From contig JAGUCH010000009.1 of the NCBI GenBank assembly GCA_019096065.1, positions 258,001 through 322,000 on the forward strand: DNA of 64,000 nt, in the 5' to 3' direction. This stretch comes from Paracyclopina nana. Its lineage: Eukaryota; Arthropoda; Copepoda; Cyclopoida; Cyclopettidae. The position numbers and the translations under genes were made by a program. Positions 24,066 through 36,600 of the stretch are shown in pieces. The notes beneath the pieces are model-generated. The model ran no database searches. It was not told where the DNA came from and saw only the letters and a list, made by a program, of their open reading frames with translations. The first letter of the stretch is position 1; every line of letters starts with the position of its first letter.

Positions 24066-27000
24066 CTGCAAGAAGATATTCACTACTATAAAAAAATCCC
24101 TTTCTTTCCTGGGCCCTGCTCATCTGCTGCATATCATGCTCGATATTATGGCAAAATATCTTTGTGAAAAATATTTTCAAATTGCTTGAAAGCTCAATAA
24201 AGTTTTTTCCTCATTTTCCAGATAGGCCATTTTTGGTCAAAAAATGGGGAAAAGATGACTGGAACTAGTTTAAAATGGCTGTTTTGGTGTAAAATATGTG
24301 CTCAAAATATCGCCCATTATGGACCATTTTAGGCTGCTCTCAGCTGCTTATTTGGGCAAAATGTCAATGTGCAAAACAGTTTTAAATAGCTTTTTTAAAA
24401 AACTATAGGATTTTCCGGTGCTTTGCAATTAAGCCAAAAAAATGTGACAAAGTTGACTGAAATTGGCTTGAATTTGCTCTTTTTGAATGTTTAATTACTC
24501 CATAGTGGGCGATATTTTGAACAAACAATGCTATCACAAACCAAATTCTAAGATCTTTTTCCCAGTTTTCGACCAAAATTAGCCTATTCGAATGGCTAAA
24601 GGAAATGTGATTGCACTTTCAAGCAACTTTTCATAGTTTTCTTATATTGGAAAGCCCTAGTTTTCAAGCCTAGGAAAGCCCTAGTTTTCTTACATTGGAA
24701 AGGTCTTGTTTTATTAGCAAAGAAAGGGCGAATTTTATTACACTAGTAGAACATACGAAGTTTTCATACATTGGAAAGTCATAGTTTTCCAGCCTAGGAA
24801 TGCAATGAAAGAACTAGTTTTCTATCCTTAGAAAGACCCAGTTTTCTTACGTTGGAAAGCCGCAGTTTTCTTACGTTGGAAAGCCCCAGTTTCGCCACCT
24901 AGGAAAGACCTTGATTTTTTACATTGGAAAGCCCTAGTTTTGAATCCTAGGAAAGCCATCGTTTTCTTACGCTGGAAAGCCCTGGTTTACCTTAGCAACG
25001 AAAGACCAAAATTGTATTACGCTAGTCTTCTTGCATTGGAAAGTCCTAGCCCTACAGAAAATATATACATGTTGGGGCGGTCGAATTCATTAAGGTTTTG
25101 TTTGCTACCACCTTACTGAGCCTAGTTTCTTTCAGTAGGGCCTGCCCAAGTTTTCTTGCAATGGAAATGCCCAGTTTTCTTACACTGGAAAGCCCTAGTT
25201 TTGATACCTAGAAAAGCTATAATTTTCTTACTCTGGAAAGCCCTAGTTGACTTTCACTGGAAAGCCCTCGTTTTGATACCTAGAAAAGCCATAACTTTCT
25301 TACACAGGAAAGCCCTAGTTTTCTTTCACTGGAAAGCCCAAGTTTTCTTACTCTGGAAAGCCCTAGTTTTCTTACTCTGGAAAGCCCTAGTGTTCTTACT
25401 CTGGAAAGCCCTAGTTTTCTTACCTGGTGCTTGCATAGTCTCCAATGATGTTCTCCATGGCCAGTTTGTACGATCCTTGACTGCTACTTGTGTTTGTTGT
25501 CATTGTGTTCATCATGGCTGACTCAGTCTTCTCCAGCAAGTCAGGCCTAGGGTTGAACTTGTTGAAACTAGTGCCCATTTGGATGTGCCTTGGCATTTTG
25601 GTGGTGACCATTGGCGCCACCTTGTATTTGCCACTCAATGACCCATCTATGCTGGGGATTTTGTCAGCTGTCGATGTTGACACAGCTGAGTCAACGACAG
25701 CTGACTCGACAGCTGACAACCGGTTTCTACATAGCTTAACAGTCACAATTGCTGTGGAAATGAGAGCCATGATGAGAATGGCTATAATGGCCACTGCAAC
25801 CACTGTGAAATATTCCAATTTGAGCTGAAAAAGATAAAAATAAACATCATCATAGTTAGCTAAAAAGCCACATTTTGTTGCAATATATGTCAGAAATTTA
25901 ATTATTAATGTTCAAGTTATTTTCTGTGAAAACAAAGTAAAGTAAAGCCAAAATCAAAATCAAAATTAACATGAATGCTGAATTGCAAAATCAAAAGAAT
26001 TAGGATAAAGTTTCTTTACATTCAAACCACGTTTAGACAAACTCAGGTAACTTTTTGTCCGATTCAAGTCAAGTTTTAATCATTTCAAGTCTAAGTTAAT
26101 TCACTTTGAGTCAAATTATTTTGATAATAAATCAAATCACAAAGTCAGGTTACTTTGTGTCAAACATGAGTCACTTTGAGTCAAACTTGAGTCATTTTGA
26201 GTCAAACTTGAGTCACTTTGAGTCAAACTTGAGTCACCTTGAGTCAAACTTGAGTCACTTTGAGTCAAACTTGAGTCAACTTTTTAGTCAAACTTGAGTC
26301 AATTTTTAGTCAAACTTGAGTCAATTTGAGTCAAACTTGAGTCATTTTGAGTCAAACTTGAGTCACTTTGAGTCAAACTTGAGTCAATTTTTTAAGTCAA
26401 ACTTGAGTCAATTTTTAGTCAAAATTGAGTCAATTTTTAGTCAAACTTGAGTCAATTTGAGTCAAACTTGAGTCACCTTGAGTCAAAAGTGAGTCACTTT
26501 GAGTCAAACTTGAGTCAAACTTGAGTTACTTTGAGTCAAAGTCAGGTCACTTTGAGTCAAACTCAGGTCACTTTGAGTCAAACTCAGGTCACTTTGAGTC
26601 AAACTCAGGTCACTTTGATTCAAACTCAGATCAATTTGAGTCAAACTTGAGTCAATTTGAGTCAAACTTGAGTCAAACTTGAGTCAAACTTGAGTCAAAC
26701 TTGAGTCTCCTTGAGTCAAAAGTGAGTCACTTTGAGTCAAACTTGAGTCAAACTTGAGTCACTTTGAGTCAAAGTCAGGTCACTTTGAGTCAAACTCAGG
26801 TCACTTTGAGTCAAACTCAGGTCACTTTGAGTCAAACTCAGGTCACTTTGAGTCAAACTCAGGTCACTTTGAGTCAAACTCAGGTCACTTTGATTCAAAC
26901 TCAGATCACTTTGAGTCAAACTCAGGTCATTTTTAGTCAAACTCAGGTCACTTGGAGACAAAGTCAGGTCACTTTGAGTCAGTGTAATGTCACTTTGAGT

Positions 27001-30000
27001 CAATGTAAAGTCACTTTGAGTCAAAGTCAGGTCACTTTGTGCCACAACTCCCATAAAGCAAGATGTAGACTATTACGTACACTGAATTAGCTCTTTTTTG
27101 CAATCATCAGTTTTGTACTAAGACCGGTTACAATCAATTCAAATATACGCAATTGTGATCAGAAATGGCTTGATGGCCACTGCAGCTACTGAGAAATATT
27201 CCAATTTCAGCTGCAGAGAGGGGAAAAAAAGTTTTCCAACTTGAGACGTGACTGCCATTTGAAAAGTTTTGTGATTTCATACTTTCTTCTCTTTATGGCT
27301 TTCCTCTGCTATTATATTGAGCTTTATTCACGAGTAACATATCAAGTGATAGCAAAAAAATATCCATGTAAAAAACAATTGGAAATTGCTTGAAAGTAGC
27401 ATATGATTTTCTGTTGCTGCATGAGCAAGCCAATTTTGACCACAAAATATGGCAAAATCAATTCAAATCAGCTTGAATTTGCTTTTTTAGCGTAATATCT
27501 AGCCATAATATCGATCATTATCCTACAGTCGATTATTACTTTAAGACTGCGATATCTTTGTATTTTTTTAATAATTGTAGCCATTAAGGCCTGGTTCACC
27601 TGCGAAATTATGATCAAAATATCAAGCATTTATGTTGATATATGCAAATATCAGGTACTTCCAAAATAATTTTTTAGATTTTCTCTTTGGATTCAGTCTT
27701 TTGGTACCAAAAGTCATCCTACAACATTATCCAATTTCTCAGAGTCTCAGTATTTTGCTCCGATATTTTGTCAAAATATCAGATATTATGTCAAAATATC
27801 AGATATTATAAGCAGGTGAACCATGCCTAAATGTAAAAGCATGCTTGAATTCATGATTTATTACTAAATACAATATTTTGGATATAAACATCGATGGCAA
27901 AAATAAGATGAAAATGCTTGAAATTGCAATTAGATTATCTGCTGTTGCGTAAGCAAGCCAATTTCAACAGAGAAATGTGGAAAAATCGTCAGAAATCGGC
28001 TTGAATTGGCTGTTTTGCAAAATACTTGAGCAAAATATCGAATTTTACCAAAAACATCCTTAAAGGGCCTTAGTAACTAAATACATAATAAATATCAAGA
28101 ATACATACTTGCAATATGGTAGGCGATGACGGATCACTGTCGGTGACAATCAGAGTGAAGTTGGACACACGAATGGCCGCTTTGTTTTCAGCCTGGCAAG
28201 CGTAGGTCCCGTTGTCGAGTGCACGTGTACCCGTGATCAAAAGTTCCGACTTGGATTCACCTGACCCGATGACGTCATCCTGTCGCACAACGCGAATCCG
28301 ACTCATCTCGGAATACGGGAAATACGTGCTCTGAAGAATAAATTAAAATCTCACAGCTGGACCTACTCCATTAAATATATGAATTTGAAACTGCCGAATT
28401 TTTCAATTTTTTTACCAAGGCGAAAAATGTAAAATTGGACCAACTAAGTACTATCCTCTTTTAATTCAAGTCAAACAAGTAGTTTCCAAATTTTCCCAGT
28501 AGGTCCACATATTTTGAGCTGAAATGCTTCCTTGTTGACCTTCCAAGAGGACTAAAAGTACTTATAGAATGTTCTATGAAAAATCTGAGTGAATTTGTTC
28601 TTTGTAAGTTTGACCAACTCTTGAATTTCAGAGTAGGTCCAAATAATTAGGATCAGGCGCAACTTCAAAGAAAGTTGTAACACACTTTAAAAAGAACCTG
28701 TTTCCAGAGTTGGACTGTACCTTTCAGGTTCAAACTTTTTCCAAGTAGGTTCAAACGCGTTTGAAAAACATTTTTAGACCAAAACAAACACTATTTGGAC
28801 CTACTCCAAATATTAACAGTTGGTCCACTCATTTACAAAATATCTTTCATATTAGCGTAGCCCAATCAATAGTAGGTCCATGAAACTTGGACAAACTCCT
28901 AAATTGGAATTGGACCTACTTTTAATTGGGCTACCCTAATTTTAAAGATATATTTTGAATAAGTTGACCCATTCCAAATTTTAATAGTAGGTCCACTCAT
29001 TAAAAACATTATCTTTCAAATTAGCGTAGCCCTGTTAAAAGTCGGTCCATGAAAGTTGGACCAACTCCTAAATTCGAATTGGACCTAAAGCCATTTCAGG
29101 AGTAGGTCCAATATGTAAAAAAAGCCAGTTTACCGAGTTGACATGGTCGCTCGAGTGAATTTGTTGTTGGTTGAAAAACCAAGTGATTGTGCTCAGTGGG
29201 TCCGACTCGACTCTGCAAACAATCGAGACGTTCTTGCCCCTCGGCACGGTCAAATACATCGACGTGGGCGACAGCTGAGGCGCGCAGGCGAACTCAGACA
29301 GGCTCAAACTGCCGATGTGAATGCCGGCAAGCCTCAACGGGCCAGCGCAGACGGGCTCAACCAGTCGAGGCACGTTGCTATGCGCCAGCCACAGGCGAAA
29401 GCTCCTCAAGCCACAGTCACAATTCCACCTGGGAAAAAATTATCTTTCGAGCATTATGTACCATTTTGACACATTATTATTTGTTATAACTAATTCGGCT
29501 CAAAACTAGCTCAAAATTGGCTTAAAATTAGCTTAAAGCAAGGTCAGCGCGAGCTCTGTAAGAGCTCAAAGAGAGCTCATAAATAGATCATAACAAGCTC
29601 TATCTTAGCTCAAGAATAGCTCAATGCGAATTCAAAATAGCTCAGTACGGATTCAAAATAGTTTAGCACGAGCACAAAACAAGCTCTGTAAAAGCTCAAA
29701 AAGAGCTCAAATGTCCTCAAAACTAGCTCTAAATGAGCTCAATAATGACTCAAAAATGCTCAGTACGAACTTTAAACAAGCTCAGTATAAGCTCACAAAG
29801 AGCTCAAAAATAGCTCATAACAAGCTCAAAACAAAAATAGTTCAAGCTCAAAAGAAGTTCAAAAATAGCTCAAAGAAAGCTCAAAACTATACAAAACAAG
29901 CTTAAAACATGCTCTAAAAAAGCTTAATGCAAGCTCAAAACAATGCAAAACAAGCTCAGTACGAGCTTAGGACAAGCTCAGTTGGCTGAATTAAGGCTTG

Positions 30001-33000
30001 TGATCGGCCTTATCAGTGCAGTGGAGGTTACTCACCTATTTTTGTGCACAGAAATGCCGTGTAGCGAGGGCGGCAAGTCCTGGACTGAAAACGTCATGAG
30101 CTGGTTGGAGTGAAGGAAGATTCGCTGGAGGTTGTCGAGGCCCTCGAAGGCTCCGGCCTCGATGTGGCTGAGGTGGTTTTCAGACAAGTCCAATCTTGTC
30201 AAGGCTTGAAGGCTGTAGAAGGCGCGCGTTCGAACAACCTCTATTTGGTTCATGCGAAAGCTGAGCTTCATGAGAGAGCCCGCAGCTCCCTTGGGATTGT
30301 TCAGAGCATCGCTTGGGACCTGCAAAAACACAAACAACGATTGTTTTAAACATTGGACCTACTAAGACCTACAAGGGCCTACTTGGACTTGAAGTAACCT
30401 AATAATTAATAAGTACCTCCAAGCCAATATGTTCATTAATAATTGAGAGTAGACCGATCTAATTTGGACCTACTAGTACCTACTAAGACCTACGATGACT
30501 CACTCGGTCTTTATAGTAACCTCATAATTAGGTAAGTACGTCAAAACTAATAAGTTTGTGAATAATTCAGAGTGGACCTATTTGGTCTCATAATTTGGAC
30601 CTACAAGTACCTACTAAGACCTACGATGGCTCACTCGGTCTTGTAGTAACCTTATAATTAAGTAAGTACGTCAAAACTATTAAGTTCATCAATAATTTAG
30701 ATTAGCCCTATTGGGTCTAATTTGGACCTACTTGTTTCTACTTAGACCTAAGAGGACCCACTCGTACTTGCAGTAATAATTAGTTAATACATTGGACCTA
30801 CTAGGACCTACCAGGTCTTAGATCAAGTCGTAAGAAGCTACGACTGTAGATGAACTAACTTGTTCCTTAAATGGACCAACTCAAATATGAATTGGACCTA
30901 CTTGAACTTGAAATGCACATCAAGCAATGATTTCCAAATATTATTTGCACTAATATTTTACCAAAATATCATCTATAACAATTGAGCAGGTGAACAAAAC
31001 CTTCAGCTTCTGAGTAATGAAAATAGCTTCTTTGTTTTGACTTTTTCCCCTTTTTTCTGGCTTGACCTGGCTAATTTGGTAGAAAAAGCTTCTTTTGTGG
31101 AAGAAAGCGTGGAACTCCATGGTATATTGGTCCAACTGGGATTACTGGGCTCCACCTGGGCTCATTTTAGGGGCAATTCCCGTAATTGCAAAGATCACCA
31201 ATGAATTGTAGCCCATTTTCCAGCCCGCCTTTTTTATCCTGGCCAAATACTAATACTAGTTTTTTATTTGCACCCTTTTTTACAGTGTTGATTAATGGGC
31301 TTTCATCCTTTGCTTTGGTTGCGTGCAATATTTGAGGGGAGCGGAGCGACCGGAGTCAGCGAAGGCCCCGTTCATCTGCTTCGTATTCATGATGTAATAC
31401 CGATTGAGTCATGAGAAACGCAATGCGCTGGCTGCACTGCTGCACTAAATAAACCGGCCGAATTGGCCATAGCGCTTACCCGGTTTTGATGACTCAATCG
31501 GTATCATGAAAAAAGCAAGTTGAAGCCAATTTACATCGATTGCTGCACATTTCTATGGCTAGAATTGGCTTGAATGCGTTACAAGAGGAAATCTTATCGT
31601 ACTTTCAAGCAATTTAAAATTGTTTTTCGCACAAACATTTTGCTAAATATTGGCGATAATATATGACATTTCTCAAAATATAAAAAAACATCATCCGGAT
31701 TAACCAGCAGCGATTCCAAAAATGTGTGCGATGCTCCGCTCAAATGATCCAAGTCGGCAAGTCTTGGACGCCCAAATAAAATTCAGCACAGCAGAACATC
31801 ACGTTTATCTCAGCTTGAGGTTATCTTTTCTGCAAAAAGGTCCAACTTGTAACAAGATAAATTCAGTTTTACTATTTATTAGCGGGAATATTTTTGAAGA
31901 GAAAAATATTTCGAAATTGCTTGAAATTCCGATAGCATTTTCTGTTGCAACGCATTCAAGCCATTTCTGGCCAAAGAAATTTTAAGACGTCAGCAAAAAC
32001 ATGCTTGAAAAGGCTTTTTTGGCAATTATGTAACAAATTACGGAGCAGATGAACTGGTCCAAAATTGGACCTACTAAAAGCAGTCTTGGACCAACTATGA
32101 GAGGTCTAAAAAACGTAGGTCTTACTTCAGTGAGCCCATTTATTGCCAGGTCCAATTCGACTAGATTGGTGAGGCTGTTGAAGGCTGACCCATCAATTTG
32201 AGTGAGGCCACAACGCGAGGCCAAAATGTGCTGCAAATTGGCCAATCCGAGGCGAGAGAAAAAATGGCGGCCAAAGACGGGCACATTGTTGCCACTGATG
32301 TTCAGCACCTAGAAAAGTGATTTAACTTAAAATCAAGTCAATTATTAATTGAAATCAAGTAGTGACTTAAAATGAAGACAGTTGTGACTTAAAATCAAGT
32401 CAGTCGTGACTTCAAAATCAAAACAGTTGTGACATAATCAAGTCAGTTGTGACTTTAAATCAAGTCAGTTGGGACTTTAAATCAAGTCATTTGTGACTTG
32501 CAGCAGTGTTGTGACTTAAAATCAAGTCAATCGTGACTCTAAAATCAAGTCAATCGTGACTTAAAATCAAATCAGTTGTGACTTTAAAATCAAGACAGTT
32601 GATACATAAATCAAGGCAATTGTGACTTAAAATCAAGTCATTCGTGACTTAAAATCAAATCATTCATGACTTAAAATCAAGTCTGTTGTGACTTAAAATC
32701 AAGTCAGTTGTGACTTTAAAATCAAGACAGTTGTGACTTAAAATCAAATCATTCATGACTCAATATCAAGTCAATTGTGACTTAAAACCAAGTCATTCGT
32801 GACTTAAAATCAAGTCAATCGTGACTTAAAATCAAGTCAGTTGTGACTTTAAAATCAAGACAGTTGATACATAAATCAAGGCAATTGTGACTTAAAATAA
32901 AGTCATTTGTGACTTAAAATCAAATCATTCATGACTTAAAATCAAGTCTGTTGTGACTTAAAATCAAGTCAGTTGTGACTTTAAAATCAAGACAGTTGTG

Positions 33001-33445
33001 ACTTAAAATCAAATCATTCATGACTTAATATCAAGTCAATTGTGACTTAAAACCAAGTCATTCATGACTTAAAATCAAGTCATTCGTGACTTAAAATCTA
33101 ATCATCCATGACTTAATATCAAGTCTGTTGTGACTTATGATCAAGTCAATCGTGGGCTAAAATCAAGTCATTTGTGACTTAAAATCAATTCAATAGCGAC
33201 TTCATACAATCTTGACTTGACCAAACTGTGACTAAAAATCGAGACTTATAGAAATATTGGTTATTTACTTGTGTGTCAGACTCGACATCTGTGGGAATAG
33301 AAGCCAATTCTTGATCCGAGCAATCCACGGTGATTTTCGACTCTCTCCAAACACACTGGCATTTTCGCGGACATCCATCCAGTGATTTGGCGAGAAAAAT
33401 CCACGCGGCCAAAAACAAAATGCCAACGCTTCTCCTCTGATCCAT
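23438..33445 (-). CDS. kek: Kekkon-like LRR + immunoglobulin transmembrane protein, 7 exons
   Basis: Single-pass membrane protein of the Kekkon family, whose members act in neurons and modulate receptor signalling such as EGFR and BMP. Exons on the - strand: 33269-33445, 32126-32308, 30036-30319, 29134-29428, 28109-28330, 25424-25824 and 23438-24065. All junctions keep frame, for 729 residues. Order: signal peptide (1-23); LRRNT with CPRKCQCVW; leucine-rich repeats (NLVELDL, ALTRLDLSENHLSHI); LRRCT (RWNCDCGLRSFRLWL); one C2-type Ig (about 265-375, cysteines in VSIVCRV and YACQAEN); transmembrane helix about 392-416; then a long cytoplasmic tail rich in Gln, Ser and Pro, ending ITSANV. LHGISVHKNRWNCDC matches the Kekkon LRR-LRRCT junction. 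Which kekkon paralogue it is cannot be settled. Confidence 0.93.
24170..24560. mobile_element. 'aattgcttgaaa/caagccaatt' elements in kekkon intron 6
   Basis: One or two diverged copies of a short dispersed element marked by 'aattgcttgaaag', 'ttggcttgaat' and 'caaaatatcgcccattat' in partly inverted order. Relatives lie at 27370-28065, 31510-31700, 31880-31985, 48600-48770 and 50370-51420. Confidence 0.55.
24630..25420 (-). repeat. Minisatellite of kekkon intron 6
   Basis: A degenerate array of a roughly 23 bp unit, 'ggaaagccctagttttctta', running directly into the exon 6 donor (25420-25423 on the - strand). Confidence 0.9.
25424..25824 (-). CDS. kek: kekkon-like exon 6: transmembrane helix and juxtamembrane tail
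   Basis: Acceptor ATCTTTTTCAG|CTC and donor CACCAG|GTAAGA. It encodes LKLEYFTVVAVAIIAILIMA followed by ISTAIVTVKLCRN, one transmembrane helix with a basic stop-transfer, then a Ser/Thr-rich cytoplasmic segment. It leaves in phase 2. Confidence 0.92.
26035..27050 (+). repeat. 21 bp minisatellite of kekkon intron 5
   Basis: About 45 units of 'actttgagtcaaacttgagtc' and the variant 'actttgagtcaaactcaggtc'. A block of about 230 bp (26470-26700) is repeated almost exactly at 26700-26930, showing a second tier of duplication. Confidence 0.95.
27060..28065. mobile_element. Cluster of short dispersed elements, kekkon intron 5
   Basis: Two copies of the 'aattgcttgaaa' element (about 27370-27500 and 27900-28040) flank an inverted-repeat unit at 27584-27830. 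Most of this 1 kb seems to be element-derived, with no coding potential. Confidence 0.55.
27584..27830. mobile_element. ~247 bp MITE-like element
   Basis: TTAAGGCCTGGTTCACCTGC at 27584-27603 is inverted with few changes at 27812-27830 (GCAGGTGAACCATGCCTAA). The interior repeats 'caaaatatcagatatta'. Confidence 0.65.
28109..28330 (-). CDS. kek: kekkon-like exon 5: second half of Ig
   Basis: Acceptor TATTCTTCAG|AGC and donor CAA|GTATGT, phase 0 to 0. It encodes SELLITGTRALDNGTYACQA, the diagnostic Ig F-strand D-x-G-x-Y-x-C, and a glycosylation sequon in VSNFTL. Confidence 0.93.
28430..29115 (-). repeat. 'agtaggtcca' repeats, kekkon intron 4
   Basis: Loose repeats of 'tagtaggtccactcatt' and 'gttggaccaactcc'. 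A ~100 bp block (about 28790-28915) recurs diverged at about 28965-29085. Confidence 0.75.
29134..29428 (-). CDS. kek: kekkon-like exon 4: LRRCT and first half of Ig
   Basis: Acceptor TTTCCCAG|G and donor TCG|GTAAAC. It encodes RWNCDCGLRSFRLWL, the LRRCT cysteines (PVCAGP, FACAP) and the Ig B-C strands VSIVCRVESDPLSTITWFF. Confidence 0.94.
29500..29990 (+). repeat. Minisatellite of kekkon intron 3
   Basis: Degenerate short units on 'agctcaaaaatagctcaaaa'. It ends about 45 bp before the exon 3 donor. Confidence 0.88.
30036..30319 (-). CDS. kek: kekkon-like exon 3: distal leucine-rich repeats
   Basis: Acceptor TTTTTGCAG|GTC and donor AATAG|GTGAGT. It encodes three LRR units including TRLDLSENHLSHIEAGAFEG and ends LHGISVHKN in phase 2. 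Confidence 0.94.
30350..30930 (+). repeat. Repeats of kekkon intron 2
   Basis: 'ttggacctactaggacctac' words within a diverged unit of about 120 bp that repeats from 30350 to 30830 ('taagtacgtcaaaactaat' near 30535 and 30665). Confidence 0.8.
31359..32055. mobile_element. Element-rich stretch in kekkon intron 2
   Basis: Contains 'ccccgttcatctgc' at about 31363 and its inverse 'gcagatgaactggtcc' at about 32045. Inside are an inverted pair on 'gatgactcaatcggtatcat' (about 31390-31412 and 31488-31508) and two 'aattgcttgaaa' element copies. The limits are approximate; it may be nested insertions. Confidence 0.45.
32126..32308 (-). CDS. kek: kekkon-like exon 2: first leucine-rich repeats
   Basis: Acceptor TTTTCTAG|GTG and donor GAA|GTAAGA, phase 0 to 0. 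It encodes VLNISGNNVPVFGRHFFSRL, then ANLQHILASRCGLTQIDGSA and NLVELDLAINGLTE. Confidence 0.93.
32310..33235 (+). repeat. 21 bp minisatellite of kekkon intron 1
   Basis: Units of 'gtgacttaaaatcaagtcatt' and variants. A ~280 bp block at about 32540-32810 recurs nearly intact at about 32820-33080, indicating segmental duplication inside the array. Confidence 0.95.
33269..33445 (-). CDS. kek: kekkon-like exon 1: signal peptide and LRRNT
   Basis: ATG at 33443-33445 and donor CAA|GTAAAT. It encodes a hydrophobic leader (GILFLAAWIFLA) and the cysteine cluster CPRKCQCVWRESKITVDC, the Kekkon-type LRR N-cap. It leaves in phase 0. Confidence 0.92.
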
Positions 33446-33769
33446 GATGAGAAAAAAGGGCTTTCTTTTTTCACATTTTGCTGCTGCTGCTGCTGTGAAA
33501 ATGAAACGAATTTTTTATGCGGGCGCTTTCAATTAAATCATGCAAAATGATAGAAATTGATTAAGAATTTTTTTGCTCAATTAGAGGAGAAATTCTCCTT
33601 TTCTGCTCGATCAAAATGGCGCCGTTTAATGAAATGCCTTGCGAGTGTTTATTTCGTCAACGCGTAGGAATTTCTAATTTATGTAAACTTCAGCAAAAAG
33701 CAGCATAAACAGACAAGCAGTTTCTGCTTAATTATCGCAAAAATGAATCCAAAAAGCTCAAGCTGAAAT

Positions 33770-34160
33770 TCTGGACTGGACCAATTTAACTCAAAGTTGG
33801 ACCAATTCAACTCAAAATTGGACCAATTCAACTCATACTTTAGACAATGCGACTCAAAATTAAACTTGGCCCAACATGCCTGAAATAGTGATTTACACTT
33901 GACTTGATATGTGACTTGAAACTTTATGAGGATCAACATGACAAATAAATTGGATTTGGACCTATGTGACTCAAGAGTCACTTTCAAATTCAGTCCAATT
34001 TAGGACACGAATTAACATTCCATTTTGGACTCGAATTAATATTCCATTGAGGGCTAGAGTAAAACTGTCCAATTTTGGACACAAAGAAACATCCCATTTA
34101 CAACTTAAAAAGAGTCCAATGCTGGACTTCTAAATTCACTCCAAAATTAGACTTCAAAAT
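33770..34160 (-). repeat. 'ttggaccaattcaactcaaa' repeat
   Basis: Short tandem run at 33775-33870, decaying to scattered 'ttggactt' words. It lies upstream of the kekkon start (- strand). Confidence 0.7.
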
Positions 34161-34489
34161 AAAGTCCAAATTTGGACCTAAGTAAATAAAACTTTGGTGT
34201 CCTCAGAGGACCTAATAATGGCCAATAAATGGTTTTGTAAAAGTTGCTTCATATGGCTGTGAGAGGGGTCCAAAGTTTTACTACATAAGAATTTCTTCAA
34301 ACGTTGGGGGCGTGTATCTCCCCTCCCAGGGGCCCGAGGGCAAAACCCTTTGGTACAGTTACTACCTAAGGGTTAGCCCCTCAAGATAGTCCATAAGATT
34401 TTCAAAAAGCTCTCGGTGCTGCAAGAGTGGTTATTGAAAATTCTGCGAAGGTTTTCCTTAAAAACAGTACTTTTTCGGACTAGTAACTT

Positions 34490-34885
34490 TGGGCCTAAAT
34501 ATGGTCCATTTTGTAACTAAATATGGTCGAATTTTGGACCTCAGTACGGTCCGATTTAGGACCATCAAAACAGTCCAATTTTGGACCAACTCAGCAGTCC
34601 AATTTTGGACCATCAAAACAGTCCAATTTTGGACCATCAAAACAGTCCAATTTTCGATCTTCAAAACAGTCTAATTTTGGACCTTTAAAATAGCCCAATT
34701 TTGGACCTTCAAAACAGACCAATTTTGGACCTTCAAAACAGTCCAATTTTGGACCTTCAAAATAGTCCAATTTTGAACCTTCAAAACAGTCCAATTTTGG
34801 ACCATAAAAAACAGTCCAATTTTGGTTCTTCAAAACAGTCACATATTGGACCTTCTAAATAGTCCAATATTAGACTTCGAGGCAG
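34490..34885 (+). repeat. ~24 bp minisatellite
   Basis: About 15 copies of 'cagtccaattttggaccttc' plus aaaa. Both strands stay open because the unit lacks stops. Confidence 0.93.
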
Positions 34886-35284
34886 TCCAGTTAAGGACCA
34901 TAGCTAAATTTTCGGACTTTTTTGACAAGCCCAAATTCGGAATTTGTAGCTTTGAGAAAAAATGAGCAAACAAAAAGCATGGTAATTTTGGACTTGCCTA
35001 GTAAAGGGCTGAAAGTGGATCAGTGTTGAGGAAAAACAGCAACAACAACCAGACACAAGCGATGCTTTCTCACCACCTTTCATCGTGGAACTGAGAGAAG
35101 AAATAGCGGGAATTGGAGATGTGCGCCTGAAAAAAAAATCCGGGAAGAGAAAAAAGAGTAAACAAAGATCAGATCAACAAAAGCGGCCACTAAACGAAAA
35201 GGAAAACAATGGGGCCAAAATTGGAGCACAACATTCAATTGAGCCAAACTGGCACGAAATGAGCGAAATCAGTCAAACTGAGCC

Positions 35285-36600
35285 TCATTGAGTCAAAATT
35301 AGTCAAATCGTGCCAATTCAAGGTGAATCAAATTGAATGAGCGTACTGCACATATTTGGATAAATTGAGTTAAATCGAGGAAAATTGAAGCAAAATTAGT
35401 CAAATAATTATTCAAATTGAGTCAAAATTAGTCAAATAATTATTCAAATTGAGTCAAAATTAGTCAAATAATTATTCAAATTGAGTCAAAATTAGTCAAA
35501 TAATTATTCAAATTGAGTCAAAATTAGTCAAATTGAGTCAAAATTAGTCAAATCGAGTCAAAATTAGTCAAAATTAGTCAAATTGAGTCAACATTAGTCA
35601 AATTGAGTCAATATTACTCAAATTGAGTCAAAATTAGTCAAATTGAGTCAATATTACTCAAATTGAGTCAAAATTAGTCAAATTGAGTCAAAACTAGTCA
35701 AATTGAGTCAAAATTAGTCAAATTGAGTCAAAATTAGTCAAATTGAGTCAAAATTAGTCAAATTGAGCCAAATCAAGGTGAATTAAATTGAATTAACATA
35801 TACTGCATAAGTTTCAGTCAAATTGAGTTATATTGGAAAAAATTGAGTCAAAAGAATCAACTGGAGTCAAAACCGGAAATTGAGTCAATTTGGAAAACCT
35901 TGGAATAAATGAGTCACAATGGGAAAATTGAGTGAAAATGCGTCACTTTGGGAAAATTTAGCTGATATGAGCCAAACTGGGAGAATTGGGTCAAAATGTC
36001 AAGTTGTTTTAAATAAGGGGAAAATGAGTCAAAAAGCGCCAACTCAAATCAACTGGAGTCAAATCCGGAAATTGAGACAATTATGAAAACGTTGGAATAA
36101 ATGACTCAAATTGTGAAAATTGAGTCAAAATGCGTTGCATTGAGAAAATTAAGTCAAAATGCGTTGCATTGAGAAAATTAAGTCAAAATGCGTCACATTG
36201 GGAAAATTGAGCCAAAATAAGTCAAATTGTGTCAAAATGCATTAAATTGGGAGAATTCAGATAAAATGTGTAAAATTGGGAGAATTTAGATAAAATGTGT
36301 AAAATTGGGAGAATTGAGTTGATATGAGTGAAATTGAGTCAAATTGCGTCTACTTGCGTCAAGTTGAGTCAAGTTGCGTCAAATTCAGCAAAATCAAGTC
36401 AACTTGCATCAAATTGAGCCTACTTGCGTCAAGTTGAGTCAACTGGTGTCAAATTCAGCAAAATTGAGCCAAATTCAGCAATGTTGGTCTAAATGTAGCA
36501 AAATTGTGTTAAACTTAGCAAACTTGGGTTGACTTATGTTAAATGCAACAAAATTGAGTCAAGTCTAGTTAGAAATTAGCAGAATTGCTTTGATGCAGCA
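35285..36600 (+). repeat. 20 bp minisatellite with decaying right flank
   Basis: Regular units of 'attgagtcaaaattagtcaa' at 35385-35765, including a 35 bp variant with 'ataattattca'. It then drifts through 'gggaaaattgagtcaaaatg' to 'aaattgagcctacttgcgtc' by 36600. Confidence 0.92.

Noticed and set aside
26737-27090. Overlapping open frames on both strands (LTQSDLS / ESNSGHF repeats)
   Set aside because: Pure translation of the 21 bp array; simultaneous openness of both strands is due to a stop-free unit.
35085-35291. 68-codon + strand frame with a Lys/Arg-rich centre, considered as an upstream exon for 39190
   Set aside because: It ends inside the 20 bp array and has no convincing donor in a matching phase.
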